In this document: positions 43,723 through 53,125 of the stretch, piece after piece
Layout: every line of letters starts with the position of its first letter
Numbering within the stretch: position 1 is the stretch's first letter
Origin: CBDBND01 sp965262665
GTDB taxonomy: Bacteria; Pseudomonadota; Alphaproteobacteria; Rhodospirillales; Rhodospirillaceae
Assembly (NCBI GenBank): GCA_965262665.1
Contig: CBDHFR010000003.1
Location: 124,001-188,000, forward strand
DNA length: 64,000 nt
Direction: 5' to 3'
The notes under the pieces: model-generated
What the model saw: only the letters and a program-made list of their open reading frames with translations
Told to the model about the DNA's origin: nothing
The model's database searches: none
Position numbers and translations under genes: made by a program

Positions 43723-44583
43723 TACCAACGGTCATTGAATTTGACCTTCGTGTGCCCATTTGCGCATACCAATCGACATGATTTTCGAGGGCTTGTCGAT
43801 GAGCTTGTTCCAGGCGTGGCATGCCGCATCGACGATGTCTTCGTAACTGTCGAAGACGCGGTGCGACAGGTAGGTCTGCCGGTGCGCGCCCACTGCCGGA
43901 CGATGCCGTTCTTCTGGCCAAGGCGCATCTCGTCTTGCCACCACAGCTCGACCGGCGTTGCGGGCGGCAGGTGGGCTACCGCCGCGGCGAGCGCCCGGGG
44001 GAAGTTTCTTTAAACGTCTCCAGCATTGCCGCATCTTGGCCCGGATGGCGCACCCGGGCGCTCATGTGCGAGAAGCCGAGATCGTGCAGCAGGCGCGAGA
44101 CCGAGCGCTCGTGATACTCCACCCCGAAGCGGTCCCGGATAACCTCCTTGAGGTCGAGCCGGCGCCAGCGCACGACGCCGTCGCTGTCCGGCCCCGCCTC
44201 GACGATCTCCGCCAACGCCACCCTCTCCACCGCCGTCAGCTGCGGAACCGCGCCGGGAGATTTGTGGTCGTGCAGGCCCTCGGGGCCTGCCTGATTGAAC
44301 CGGTACACCCAGTCGCGCAGGCTCTGGCGGTCCATGCCGCCAACCGCCGCCGCATCCCTACGGTTCATGCCATCATAAACCGCCGCAATCGCCAGAAGGC
44401 GGCGCACCTGATTGGGATCTGTCGCTTTGCGCGTCAAGGCCCGCGCTTGGACCGCGTCATAGTCCGTTCGCAACGGGATCTTCGCCGACATCAAATCCTC
44501 CATTTAAAGCCGGCTTTCTATGAATCACATCATTGCGCCGTGGGGAATCCCTAAAAAAGAATCAATCTCAATGACCGCTGGTA
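43723..44583 (-). mobile_element. IS630-family element, copy 2, internally deleted
   Basis: Both ends are present: TACCAACGGTCATTGA on the left and TCAATGACCGCTGGTA on the right form a 16-bp inverted repeat with one mismatch, and TA flanks both sides. About 304 bp corresponding to 9159-9462 of copy 1 are missing, with CTG at the junction as microhomology. The loss removes two of three DDE residues, so the element can move only if helped in trans. Confidence 0.9.
43976..44503 (-). pseudogene. IS630 transposase, first frame of deleted copy
   Basis: This 175-residue frame holds the intact N-terminus. The better start is MSAKIPLRTDYD (ATG 44491, with GGAGG upstream), rather than the 44503 Met. 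The HTH part is nearly identical to copy 1 except that six bases (two residues, DP) are absent. It ends at the same stop and the same C5 run as copy 1. The second frame (43738-44009) has lost its middle, leaving only the first acidic residues and the terminal tail. Confidence 0.8.
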
Positions 44584-44734
44584 TTATAGGTCATTCATAC
44601 CCTAGGGGCCGCCCTGCCCGGGAACAAGACCGCACGGGGTGACGGCCAGGGCAATTGGGTGAACTTGAGGATGACAAGAGTGTAGAAGTCTGAATCGCTA
44701 TTGATCCTTTTGATTCGCAAGAAGGATCCCAGAA

Positions 44735-45878
44735 ATGACGCGACGGTTTGGAACGGCGAACGAGGCCTTTAATCAGATTGTTGATTTCCTGGAGCATTTC
44801 ACCGATCTCGACGACCCGCGGCAACGCGCCACGGTCCTCTATCCCCTCGACGAAGTGTTGCTGCTATGCCTTCTCGGCGTGCCCGCCGGCTGTGAGAGCT
44901 GGGTCGAGATCGCCAAGTACGCGAGAGGAAACTGACGTTTCTGCGCCGTTTCCGGCCGTTCACGGATGGTACGCCCTCACACGATCAACTCGGTGACATC
45001 TTCGCAGCCCTTGATGCCGAACAGTTTCAGCACTGCTTCATCGCCTGGGCGGCATCGCTCACCGGGCGCGGCGCGGACATCGTCGCCATCGACGGCAAGA
45101 CGCTGCGGCGCTCCTATCAGGAAGGCGGCGCCAAAGCGCATCCACATGATCTCGGCGTGGAGCACACGTCAGAACCTGGTGCTTGGCCAAGCCAAGGTGG
45201 CTGATAAATCCAACGAGATCGTCGCTCTCCCGAAGCTGTTGGATCTGTTGACCATCAACGGCGCGACGGTGACCATCGACGCCATGGGCTGTCAGCGCAA
45301 CATCGCCGCGAAGATCATCGACAAGGACGCCGACTATATCCTTGCCCTCAAGGGCAACCAGGGCAGCCTGCACGACGATACCAAGCTTTTCTTCATCGAA
45401 CAGATAGCATGCGGCTTTGCCGATACGGTTGTCAGCCACCACCAGACAGTGGAGAAGAGCCACGGCCGCATCGAAACCCGGACCACCACGGCGACGAACG
45501 AAATCGCTTGGCTGAAGGAACGCCACCACTGGCCCGGGCCCGGGAGCATTGTTATGGTCGAAACCGTACGCGAGATCGGCATCCAACCCGGCGCCAAGGT
45601 CGAGCGCGAGACCCGCTTCTACATCCGCCTCCACCGCCGCCAAGGCCGATACCCTGAGCGCCGCCATCCGGGGCCATTGGAGCAGCGAGAACGGGCTGCA
45701 CTGGGTCATGGACCTGCACTGGGTCATGGACCTGCACTGGGTCATGGACATGGTCTTCCGCGACGACGAGTGCCGGGTCCGAAAGAACACTGCCCCGGCC
45801 AACTTCGCGGTCGTCAAACACATGGCGAGCAACCTCTTGCGCCAAGCCCCGGGCAAGGACAGTCTGCGTGTAAAATGA
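44735..45878 (+). pseudogene. ISAs1-family transposase with frameshifts and a triplicated hexapeptide
   Basis: The pieces in order are: an N-terminal DDE_Tnp_1-associated region (FLEHFTDLDDPRQRATVLYP), KLTFLRRFRPFTDGTPSHDQ and ADIVAIDGKTLRRSYQ (first Asp), then VTIDAMGCQRNIAAKIIDKD and ILALKGNQGSLHDD (second Asp), and RGHWSSENGLHWVMD followed by MVFRDDECRVRKNTAPANFA. At least three shifts of frame separate them. LHWVMD occurs three times in a row through an exact 18-bp tandem repeat at 45696-45749. The protein is inactive. Confidence 0.88.
45696..45749 (+). repeat. 18-bp tandem repeat, three units
   Basis: CTGCACTGGGTCATGGAC is present three times without a mismatch inside the ISAs1 transposase. 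Normal family members have one unit. The expansion keeps the frame. Confidence 0.95.
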
Positions 45879-45952
45879 CGCATCGCTGCCTGGGACGACG
45901 ACTTCCTCGCAAGCCTTATCTCACGGTGAAACCATTCACCCGATTGCCCTGG

Positions 45953-46435
45953 CGCCGCAGCCCATAGCGCTGGATTGGTTGTGACATCACGCAACGCCAT
46001 GCGTCCTGCAGCGATACCAATGCCCAGGGTAAATTGAGTCAGCGCCATCGCCGCAAAGAACGACACGGAAAGAGCCAGACCTTCGTCACCGAATGCGAAC
46101 AGACACAAGGGGATGCCCATATTGCCCGCATTGGGAAACGTCAAAGCTGGTAAAAATGCCCGCAGAGGCTGACCAGCAATGCGCAAACCGATGGCAGCGA
46201 CCACGGCGACGCTGCCGACAACAGCCAACGCGGCAATCGCCATTCCTCTGATGACCTCTGGGTCCGGCCGGTTCTCTAGCAGGGTCGAGACAATCAGACA
46301 GAGCGCACCGACACTGGTGACAAGATACGCCACCATATTGGTGTCGAACGGCAAACCTTTGCGATCCCAGATAAACCCTAAAACGGCGATCAATCCGACC
46401 GGCGCGATGACGGTCAGAATTTCAGCAAGCATCAA
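45953..46435 (-). pseudogene. AEC-family transporter, C-terminal half lost
   Basis: From ATG 46435 the frame encodes five hydrophobic segments typical of auxin-efflux-carrier/malonate-type permeases (ILTVIAPVGLIAVLGFIWDR, then LVTSVGALCLIVSTLL, and TFPNAGNMGIPLCLFAFGDE, the NxGNxGxP signature). After TNPALWA the ISAs1 end begins and the remaining ~150 residues are absent. The lost half is not found on the other side of the element, so a deletion accompanied insertion. Not functional. Confidence 0.85.
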
Positions 46436-46473
46436 ACACTCAATTCAAACGGTCAACTCAATCGTCTTCATTG

Positions 46474-46872
46474 TTAAAGGGCGTTCATAGCCAGGGCTAC
46501 TATGCTGCCGAGAATAAGAATCACGGCGGTTATGAACGATATAAACAGACCCGGAAATCTTTTCTCCGCTGCGGTGTAGTATCCGAGCGCATATACGACC
46601 CGCCCAACGATCCACACCAAACCAAGCGCTGCGGCCCACATGTCGGATACAAGCACAGCAAAGATCCACATGGCCGGCAAAAAGGATGCCATATGCTCAA
46701 GCGTGTTCACGTGAGCTCGATAGATACGGCGATAGTAGTCATCCGGTCCATCGGTACGCGGCGCATCCACGTTGTATTTTGCCCTGGCACCCCCTGCCCC
46801 AAACATCATCCAGTGATAAACCAGGAGAACCAGTAACGTAGCCGAAATGGTGAACGGGTATTGCAACTCCAT
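46474..46872 (-). CDS. MAPEG-family membrane protein
   Basis: A 132-residue protein with four transmembrane helices: SATLLVLLVYHWMMFGAG, then VNTLEHMASFLPAMWIFAVL with the MAPEG signature (RAHxNxxE), LGLVWIVGRVVYALGYYT (conserved RxxYxxGY-like), and AVILILGSIVALAM. Eukaryotic relatives bind glutathione; bacterial members are uncharacterised transferase- or peroxidase-like proteins. It lies 40 bp from the truncated transporter gene on the same strand, and upstream is the divergent hprK. Confidence 0.88.
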   Translation of the reverse strand: MELQYPFTISATLLVLLVYHWMMFGAGGARAKYNVDAPRTDGPDDYYRRIYRAHVNTLEHMASFLPAMWIFAVLVSDMWAAALGLVWIVGRVVYALGYYTAAEKRFPGLFISFITAVILILGSIVALAMNAL

Positions 46873-47041
46873 GACACAACCCTTTTTGTTGATTGTATAA
46901 CCAATGTCGCAGAGTAACCGGAGGCATCACAGGCTGCGTAGTCTAAAATTTTCACATACGCTGGAATGCGTGCCGCGATAATCGTGAAAACGGATCGTCG
47001 AATGATTTGACGGGCGGGTCTCCGAGCGTCACCCTTCTGCT

Positions 47042-47479
47042 ATGGCCTTGATCCACGCCACTTGCATCGCTGTTGATGGCACCGGTGTCCTCATTCGGGG
47101 GCCGTCGGGCAGCGGGAAATCGGATCTTGCGCTTCGTCTCATTGACGCTGGTGCGGAACTGGTTGCCGACGACTACAGCGAATTGTCCGTTGTGGACGGC
47201 ATTTTGCGCGCGACCGCACCGCAAACCATAGAGGGAAAGATCGAGATCCGCGGCTACGGTATCGTAAACATGCCACATCAAGCGTCGGTGAATGTCGAAC
47301 TATTGGTCGAACTCGTACCAAAAATGGAAATCGAGCGATTTCCTGAAGAGGAGACGGTTACCGTTGAAGGTGTCACACTGCGGAAGTTGGCTGTGGATCC
47401 TGACACTGTTTCAGCCGCAGCAAAGGTGCGCATGGCACTTAAGTATCATGTGGACGAGACATTCAACGGGACAAAATGA
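47042..47479 (+). CDS. hprK: HPr kinase/phosphorylase, short form
   Basis: A 145-residue protein equal to the C-terminal catalytic domain of HprK: P-loop RGPSGSGKSDLALRLIDAGA at residue 20, the VADDYSEL acidic segment, and ERFPEEETVTVEG. Alphaproteobacteria typically carry this short form without the N-terminal domain. It phosphorylates HPr on its regulatory serine (gene at 48959). Its stop overlaps the rapZ start. Together with rapZ and the PTS genes it forms a regulatory, non-transporting PTS. Confidence 0.93.
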   Translation: MALIHATCIAVDGTGVLIRGPSGSGKSDLALRLIDAGAELVADDYSELSVVDGILRATAPQTIEGKIEIRGYGIVNMPHQASVNVELLVELVPKMEIERFPEEETVTVEGVTLRKLAVDPDTVSAAAKVRMALKYHVDETFNGTK

Positions 47480-48345
47480 TTATGAGCGTTGATACACGCA
47501 CGCGTCTCATTGTTGTCACCGGCCTGTCGGGAGCGGGAAAGAGTTCTGCCCTGCATGCTCTTGAAGATCTTGGCTTTGAAACTGTGGACAATCTTCCGGT
47601 TTTTTTGCTGGAAGCCGCGCTACGCGGTGGCGGTGTAGATCGGCCCCTTGCGGTGGGGATGGACGTTAGAACACGCGACTTCGATGCGCGACGTCTGTTG
47701 TCGGAACTTGAAGCACTGTCGGCGCAAGCTCAAATCACACTAACCCTGCTCTATCTCGAATGCGATGACGATATCTTGGTGCGCCGATATACCGAAACCA
47801 GACGTCCGCACCCCTTCGATGGTGAAATTCCCGTGCTCAGCGCTATTGTTTTGGAACGGCAGCTGCTGAATCCAATGAAAACAGCTGCGGATCAGGTGAT
47901 CGATACGTCGAACCTGACTACAGCGGATCTAAAGCGGACTATTAAAAATACCTTTGGCATAGATGACCGCCGTTCTATGCGCATCCATTTGGTGTCATTC
48001 GGCTACCGCAATGGTGTGCCGCGCGAAGCCGATCTCGTTTTTGATGTTCGCTTTCTAAATAACCCTCATTATATCCCTGAGCTCAAACCCAAGACTGGAC
48101 TCGATGATGACGTCGGCGTCTTTATATCAAAGGACCGTGACTACGAAACTTTTGTGCGAAATATAAAAAGTCTACTTCAGCCCTTGCTACCTCGTTATCA
48201 GGAGGAGGGTAAAAGCTATCTCACCATAGCCATTGGTTGTACGGGCGGGCGGCATCGATCCGTCTTTGTATTGCAGGAATTAGCGGCCTGGCTTGGTACG
48301 CTGGGTCACGAAATAGACCACAGGCATAGGGATTTGGACTTCTAG
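47476..48345 (+). CDS. rapZ: RapZ, RNase adapter / nucleotide-binding protein
   Basis: A 289-residue protein with N-terminal Walker A VTGLSGAGKSSALHALEDLG, VDNLPVFLLE, a Walker-B-like LLYLECDDDILVRRYTETRR and the C-terminal SFGYRNGVPREADLVFDVR, with GCTGGRHRSVFVLQELA. In enterobacteria RapZ directs RNase E to a small RNA controlling GlcN6P synthesis; the role in alphaproteobacteria is less known. It overlaps hprK and is followed by a 196-bp gap before the EIIA gene, in which I see nothing definite. Confidence 0.95.
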   Translation: MIMSVDTRTRLIVVTGLSGAGKSSALHALEDLGFETVDNLPVFLLEAALRGGGVDRPLAVGMDVRTRDFDARRLLSELEALSAQAQITLTLLYLECDDDILVRRYTETRRPHPFDGEIPVLSAIVLERQLLNPMKTAADQVIDTSNLTTADLKRTIKNTFGIDDRRSMRIHLVSFGYRNGVPREADLVFDVRFLNNPHYIPELKPKTGLDDDVGVFISKDRDYETFVRNIKSLLQPLLPRYQEEGKSYLTIAIGCTGGRHRSVFVLQELAAWLGTLGHEIDHRHRDLDF

Positions 48346-48541
48346 ATGGCTTAGATGGCTCCACTGAAAAGACTTGCAGCGCATTGATAAACCGCGATTC
48401 AGGTTCAATAGTGCTTGCGAGTGCTCTAGTCTCCCAAAAATTGAGGGCAGCTCATAAATGAGTTGCGCGAATGAAACGATAAGTGCGTTTAGGATGTTGT
48501 TGATGTCACGGACGTGTAAACAGAAAACGGGTGTTTAATCC

Positions 48542-48946
48542 ATGATAGGGATGGTCCTTGTTACACACGGACGGCTTGCTTTGGAGCTGGTGTCCGCTTT
48601 GGAGCACGTTGTGGGTCCACAATCGCAGATCGCTAGCATCTGCATTGGACCAGACGACGACATGGAACAGCGGCGAGAGGATATCGTAGCAGCTGTAGAA
48701 AAGTCGGAGAGTGGTAGCGGTGTCGTCGTATTGACCGACATGTTTGGGGGAACACCGTCTAACCTTGCCATTTCAATCATGGAAAACGCCAATGTTGAAG
48801 TCATTGCGGGTGTTAACTTACCACTGTTGATCAAACTCGCATCGCTGCGCTCATCAACATCACTCACGGATGCAGTCGTTCAAGCGCAGGAAGCTGGTCG
48901 GAAATATATCAACGTGGCGTCTGCTCTTTTGGCGCAAAACGAATAG
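48542..48946 (+). CDS. PTS EIIA component, mannose-family
   Basis: A 134-residue EIIA-Man-type protein. The phosphoryl-accepting His is in VLVTHGRLALELVSALEHVV at residue 9, and LTDMFGGTPSNLAISIM is the conserved helix. Without an EIIB/EIIC permease nearby the phosphate must be passed to a regulatory target, as proposed for alphaproteobacterial PTS clusters. It lies 12 bp before the HPr gene. No clear ribosome binding site is visible before the ATG. Confidence 0.93.
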   Translation: MIGMVLVTHGRLALELVSALEHVVGPQSQIASICIGPDDDMEQRREDIVAAVEKSESGSGVVVLTDMFGGTPSNLAISIMENANVEVIAGVNLPLLIKLASLRSSTSLTDAVVQAQEAGRKYINVASALLAQNE

Positions 48947-48958
48947 TGCGGCTGGAAG

Positions 48959-49234
48959 ATGAGTGGGGCATTGCGGCGCACGGCAAAGATCGTCAACAGC
49001 AAAGGATTGCATGCACGCGCGGCCGCGAAACTTTGTAAGGTTGCCGAAAAATTTGACGCTGAAATTCTGGTGTCTAAAGGAGAGCTAGAAGTATCGAGCA
49101 GTTCGATCATGGGACTTTTGATGCTCGCTGCAGCTCAGGAAACAGAGATTCACCTTTCTGCTACCGGTGCTGAAGCAGATAAAGCCATGGACGTTATTTG
49201 CAAATTGATCGCCAATGGGTTCGATGAAGAGTGA
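48959..49234 (+). CDS. HPr phosphocarrier protein
   Basis: The 91-residue protein carries the active His in SKGLHARAAAKLCKVAEKF and the regulatory Ser in EVSSSSIMGLLMLAAAQ, so both EI-dependent phosphorylation and HprK-dependent phosphorylation are possible. The EI gene starts before its end (overlap about 10-20 bp), indicating coupled synthesis. The EIIA and EI genes flank it. Confidence 0.95.
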   Translation: MSGALRRTAKIVNSKGLHARAAAKLCKVAEKFDAEILVSKGELEVSSSSIMGLLMLAAAQETEIHLSATGAEADKAMDVICKLIANGFDEE

Positions 49235-50996
49235 AGTGAAACACAGAGGTCAAAAATGGGAACGCATGTTTAATGGCGTCCCTGCAGGACCAGGCATAGC
49301 CATTGGCATTGTATACCGCCATGAATCTGGATCAGACATCCACGTCCATGAAGTGCGGATTCCAGAGAATCGCATCAAGCGTGAACAGGGGAGACTCTCG
49401 GGCGCCGCCTCGCGGGCGGGACAAGAAATCGACCGTCTACAAACGGAAGCGCAAAAACTGCCGGGCGCCGCTCGAGAAGAGCTGGGCTATCTTTTAGATG
49501 CCTATCAACAAATGCTCAAAGGCTCTCGTTTGATACGCGGTGTGGAGAAACGCATTGCCAATGATCAGATCAATGCGGAAGCCGCCGTTCTCAAAGAAAT
49601 CAGCCTAATGGAACAAGCCTTTGCAGCGATGGACGATAGCTATTTGTCCGCCCGTATCGACGATATCCGCGAAGTGGGAAACCGGTTGGTGCGAAGCCTG
49701 GGCCGGGAAACAGTGGCGGCCTTTTCTTCCCTGCCGCGCAATGCTGTGATTGTCAGCGAAGAATTATCTCCGGCAGACACGGTCTTGCTTGATCCCAGCT
49801 TGGTGGCCGGTCTGGCGACGGAATTGGGTGGGGTCGAAAGCCATACTGCGATCATGGCGCGGTCCCTCGCACTGCCCGCTGTGGTCGCAGTCCCCGCAGT
49901 GGCCGCCGCCGCCATGAATGGCGATGTCATCATTGTTGACGGCGCTTCTGGGCGGGTAATTCTCAATCCTTCAAGAACGACGCTGGCCGATTTCCGTAAA
50001 CGGCGTGCCAACTACTTACGCGGCCGGCGTGCCTTGGATAAACTCCGCGCCGTGCCGGCCGTGACGCAAGACGGTATGGCCATCAGCTTACAGGCCAACA
50101 TCGAACTACCCAGTGAAATTGAAAGCGTGCTCAAAGCCGGTGCCGCTGGGGTCGGTTTGTTACGCAGTGAATTCATGTTCATGAATAGGGACGACTTACC
50201 TGGCGAAGAAGAACAATTCCAGGCGTTGAGAGATGTGGTCAAACGTATGGATGGTCGGCCGGTCACTATACGCACGCTCGATGTCGGCGCTGACAAACTG
50301 GGAGATGGTTTTGGAATTGAACCTGGACCCAATCCCGCACTCGGCTTGCGCGCTATTCGGTTTTCATTAAGCCACCGCAAAGTATTACTGGAACAACTTG
50401 CCGCAATTTTGAGGGCCGGCGCCTTGGGACCGGTGCGGATACTGTTGCCCATGGTTTGCTCCGTGAAAGAAGTCAGGGAAGTGCGTCGGGTCCTGAACCG
50501 ACTGGCCGGACGAATGCGCCGCAAAGGCGTGCGCATCGCCGATCCGCTGCCGCCGCTCGGGATTATGATCGAAATTCCTGGTGCAGCCCTTGCTGCTGAC
50601 GCCTTGGCTGCCGAAGCGGATTTTTTTGCCATCGGCACCAACGACCTCACGCAGTACACATTGGCCATCGATCGCACCGATGAGACCGTCGCGTATCTAT
50701 ACAATCCGCTGCACCCTGCGGTGCTAAGACTGATCCAATTTTCAGCCGAAGCGGCGGCAGCGGCCAGTATCCCGGTTTCGATTTGCGGCGAAATGGCCGG
50801 AGATGAACGCTTGACCCCGCTGCTTCTTGGCCTCGGCATTGCCGAATTGTCTATGGCGGCGGGAAGTATTCCGCGTGTCAAAAAAAGGGTCCGTGAACTC
50901 AATTTGTCTGCCATAGCCGGCCGGGCCCGCCGTCTCACCAGCGATGCGGACCCGGAGAGACTCGACGTTTTCATAGCTGAAATGGCAGAACAGTAA
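49215..50996 (+). CDS. ptsI: PTS Enzyme I, phosphoenolpyruvate-protein phosphotransferase
   Basis: The start may be ATG 49215, ATG 49224 or ATG 49266 (MFNGVPAGPGIAIG, the usual EI beginning). The product has the HPr-binding domain, the active His in LGGVESHTAIMARSLALP, and the PEP-binding TIM barrel with LLRSEFMFMNRDDLP, LPMVCSVKEVREVR and IGTNDLTQYTLAIDR. It lacks a GAF domain, so it is EI proper rather than PtsP. It takes phosphate from PEP to HPr. It is the last gene of the regulatory PTS cluster. Confidence 0.95.
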   Translation: MGSMKSEVKHRGQKWERMFNGVPAGPGIAIGIVYRHESGSDIHVHEVRIPENRIKREQGRLSGAASRAGQEIDRLQTEAQKLPGAAREELGYLLDAYQQMLKGSRLIRGVEKRIANDQINAEAAVLKEISLMEQAFAAMDDSYLSARIDDIREVGNRLVRSLGRETVAAFSSLPRNAVIVSEELSPADTVLLDPSLVAGLATELGGVESHTAIMARSLALPAVVAVPAVAAAAMNGDVIIVDGASGRVILNPSRTTLADFRKRRANYLRGRRALDKLRAVPAVTQDGMAISLQANIELPSEIESVLKAGAAGVGLLRSEFMFMNRDDLPGEEEQFQALRDVVKRMDGRPVTIRTLDVGADKLGDGFGIEPGPNPALGLRAIRFSLSHRKVLLEQLAAILRAGALGPVRILLPMVCSVKEVREVRRVLNRLAGRMRRKGVRIADPLPPLGIMIEIPGAALAADALAAEADFFAIGTNDLTQYTLAIDRTDETVAYLYNPLHPAVLRLIQFSAEAAAAASIPVSICGEMAGDERLTPLLLGLGIAELSMAAGSIPRVKKRVRELNLSAIAGRARRLTSDADPERLDVFIAEMAEQ

Positions 50997-51079
50997 GGGA
51001 CTTAATTTCATAGTCCACCGGGTTGCCCGGACGTGAACCCTGCTGGTATACGCGGGACCGATTTTCAATACCGTATTGG

Positions 51080-51098
51080 GGGCGGCATCTTGCCGCCC
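51080..51098 (+). terminator. Hairpin between ptsI and ahcY
   Basis: GGGCGGCATCTTGCCGCCC is a perfect 8-bp stem with a three-base loop. Only two Ts follow, so termination would be weak; it might instead be a leader element of ahcY. No SAH riboswitch sequence is recognisable here. Confidence 0.45.
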
Positions 51099-51140
51099 TT
51101 CGTCCATATAATTTTACTCCCTGACAACCAGGAGCCTGCA

Positions 51141-52433
51141 ATGAGTTTCACCGATTACAAGGTCGCCGATTTGTCCCAAGCCGACTGGGGCCGCCATGAA
51201 ATCGATATGGCCGAAACGGAAATGCCGGGGCTTATGGCTATCCGGGAAGAATATGGCGACAAGAAACCACTGTCGGATGCGAGAATTGCCGGCTGCCTGC
51301 ATATGACCATTCAGACAGCAGTGCTCATCGAAACTCTGACTGCCCTCGGCGCCGAGGTTCGCTGGAGTTCGTGCAACATCTTCTCCACCCAAGACCACGC
51401 CGCGGCTGCCATAGCGGCGGCGGAAATTCCCGTATTTGCGTGGAAAGGCATGAGTGACGACGAGTTTTGGTGGGCCATCGATCAAACCATCGAAGGCCCA
51501 GACGGCTGGCGACCGAATATGATCTTGGATGATGGCGGTGACCTGACTCAGGTCATGCACGAAAAATTTCCAGCGTTGCTCGACGACGTCAAAGGCATAT
51601 CGGAAGAGACAACCACTGGGGTGCATCGCTTGTATGAGATGGCCAAGGACGGAACCCTTAAGGTACCCGCCATCAACGTCAATGACAGTGTGACAAAATC
51701 GAAGTTCGACAACGTCTACGGCTGCCGTGAAAGTCTAGTGGACGGCATCCGACGCGCCACCGATGTGATGATGGCCGGCAAGGTGGCGGTAGTGAACGGA
51801 TACGGAGACGTTGGTAAAGGGTCGGCGGATTCATTGCGCAATGCCGGCTGCCGGGTCATGGTCACGGAAATCGATCCGATCTGCGCCCTGCAAGCTTCGA
51901 TGGAAGGCTATGAGGTCACGACCATGGACGACGTGGCACCCATCGGCGACATCTTTGTCACCTCAACAGGAAACGTTGACGTCATCACCATCGACCATAT
52001 GCGGGAAATGAAGCACCGCGCAATCGTCTGCAATATTGGGCATTTTGACACCGAAATTCAGGTCGATGCCCTGAAAAATTACAAATGGCATAACGTCAAA
52101 CCGCAAGTGGACGAGATCGAATTTCCCGACAGCAAACGGATTATCCTTTTGGCGGAAGGCCGGCTGGTTAATCTCGGTTGCGCGACCGGTCATCCCAGCT
52201 TCGTCATGAGCGCCTCTTTTACAAATCAGGTCCTGGCCCAGATCGAACTGTGGAACAATTCAGACAGCTATGAAAAACAGGTCTACGTCCTACCCAAGCA
52301 CCTGGACGAAAAGGTTGCTGCATTACACTTGGCTAAAATTGGCGCAAAGTTGACGCAACTATCCACTAAACAGGCCGACTATATTGGCGTTGCAGTGGAA
52401 GGGCCGTTCAAGCCGGAAGCCTACCGGTATTAA
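51141..52433 (+). CDS. ahcY: S-adenosylhomocysteine hydrolase
   Basis: I choose ATG 51141 (MSFTDYKVADLSQADWGR) with AGGAG 9 bases upstream. The 430-residue enzyme splits SAH into adenosine and homocysteine, keeping methylation reactions running. NAD-binding VVNGYGDVGKGSADSLRNAG is clear, as are the substrate residues in SSCNIFSTQDHAAAAIA, NVNDSVTKSKFDNVYGCRES and the terminal KPEAYRY. Position between ptsI and a DivL-like gene is common in alphaproteobacteria. It is separated from the kinase here by a decayed oxygenase/TPR block. Confidence 0.97.
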   Translation: MSFTDYKVADLSQADWGRHEIDMAETEMPGLMAIREEYGDKKPLSDARIAGCLHMTIQTAVLIETLTALGAEVRWSSCNIFSTQDHAAAAIAAAEIPVFAWKGMSDDEFWWAIDQTIEGPDGWRPNMILDDGGDLTQVMHEKFPALLDDVKGISEETTTGVHRLYEMAKDGTLKVPAINVNDSVTKSKFDNVYGCRESLVDGIRRATDVMMAGKVAVVNGYGDVGKGSADSLRNAGCRVMVTEIDPICALQASMEGYEVTTMDDVAPIGDIFVTSTGNVDVITIDHMREMKHRAIVCNIGHFDTEIQVDALKNYKWHNVKPQVDEIEFPDSKRIILLAEGRLVNLGCATGHPSFVMSASFTNQVLAQIELWNNSDSYEKQVYVLPKHLDEKVAALHLAKIGAKLTQLSTKQADYIGVAVEGPFKPEAYRY

Positions 52434-52447
52434 TGAGCTAGTTACGG

Positions 52448-53125
52448 CTAAAGATTTGGCCGAACCCGGATGTTAAAAGCGATAGAGATGCGGTCACCCT
52501 CGCCCGCGTAAGGGTGGGCCAAATGGCGCACCCAGCTTGGGAATACGACAATATCTCCGGTCAGCGGATGTTCGGTCTTTGACTTGCCAAAGATGGCGCC
52601 TGGAATGACCATCATTTCCGTGCCGGTGCGCGGGTCAAGCAATTCCAATGCACCAGCCTTTGGAATAGAAGTGTCTTGGGTCGTTCCGGCATCGACATAA
52701 TAGACGCCTGACCACACACAAGTAGGATGCGTGTGAGACGCGTTATAGTTGCCCGATTTGTTGGCATTTGCCCAAGCATTCAATTCCAATTTGCGCTGAT
52801 AGATCTGTCCAGCAGAAACAGCTTGTGTCAAATCTTGGAACGCGTCGATGATCCAGTTTTGCAGCTGAGCGATCGCTTATCCGCCCCAAGTCAACAGATC
52901 TTCATCGGAATGCCAACCGCCGAAGTTGCTTTTGTTTGTGCCGGGACTGGATTTCATCTTTTCTTTGATCAATGTCTTGAGCTGCTGATTGACAGGTTCA
53001 AACCCCTCACAAGTCCGACGCAGGATTGGCGTCGTCCACCATACCAACGTATCCGGCTCCATCGTAAAGTCCGACGATTGCATGCCGGGATCGAGAATTG
53101 CAGATTGCGTGTTCACGGTGCTCAC
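52448..53125 (-). pseudogene. TIGR02466-type 2OG-Fe(II) oxygenase, in-frame stop
   Basis: From GTG 53125 the frame reads SNFGGWHSDEDLLTWGG, meets TAA at 52877-52879 and continues in the same frame (AIAQLQNWIIDAFQDL) to 52448. The later part has SHTHPTCVWSGVYYVD, with the iron-binding His residues, and HPYAGEGDRISIAFNIRV. It is homologous throughout to the next gene. The family holds putative 2-oxoglutarate and Fe(II)-dependent oxygenases. A nonsense change at codon 83 inactivates it. Confidence 0.85.

Larger units (their letters stand above)
44646..45952 (+). mobile_element. ISAs1-family element, decayed
   Basis: CCAGGGCAATTGGGTGAA at 44646 and its complement with one mismatch at 45935-45952 are the terminal inverted repeats. 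The flanking bases do not match, and the left flank belongs to IS630-related debris, so the region was rearranged after insertion. One transposase gene with several frameshifts fills the element. Confidence 0.85.

Noticed and set aside
45059..45952. Long minus-strand extension of the AEC transporter frame
   Set aside because: Family similarity ends at the ISAs1 boundary; the rest is antisense to the transposase.
50997..51140. SAH or SAM riboswitch before ahcY
   Set aside because: I searched by eye for the SAH motif core and pseudoknot arms; only a plain 8-bp hairpin is present.
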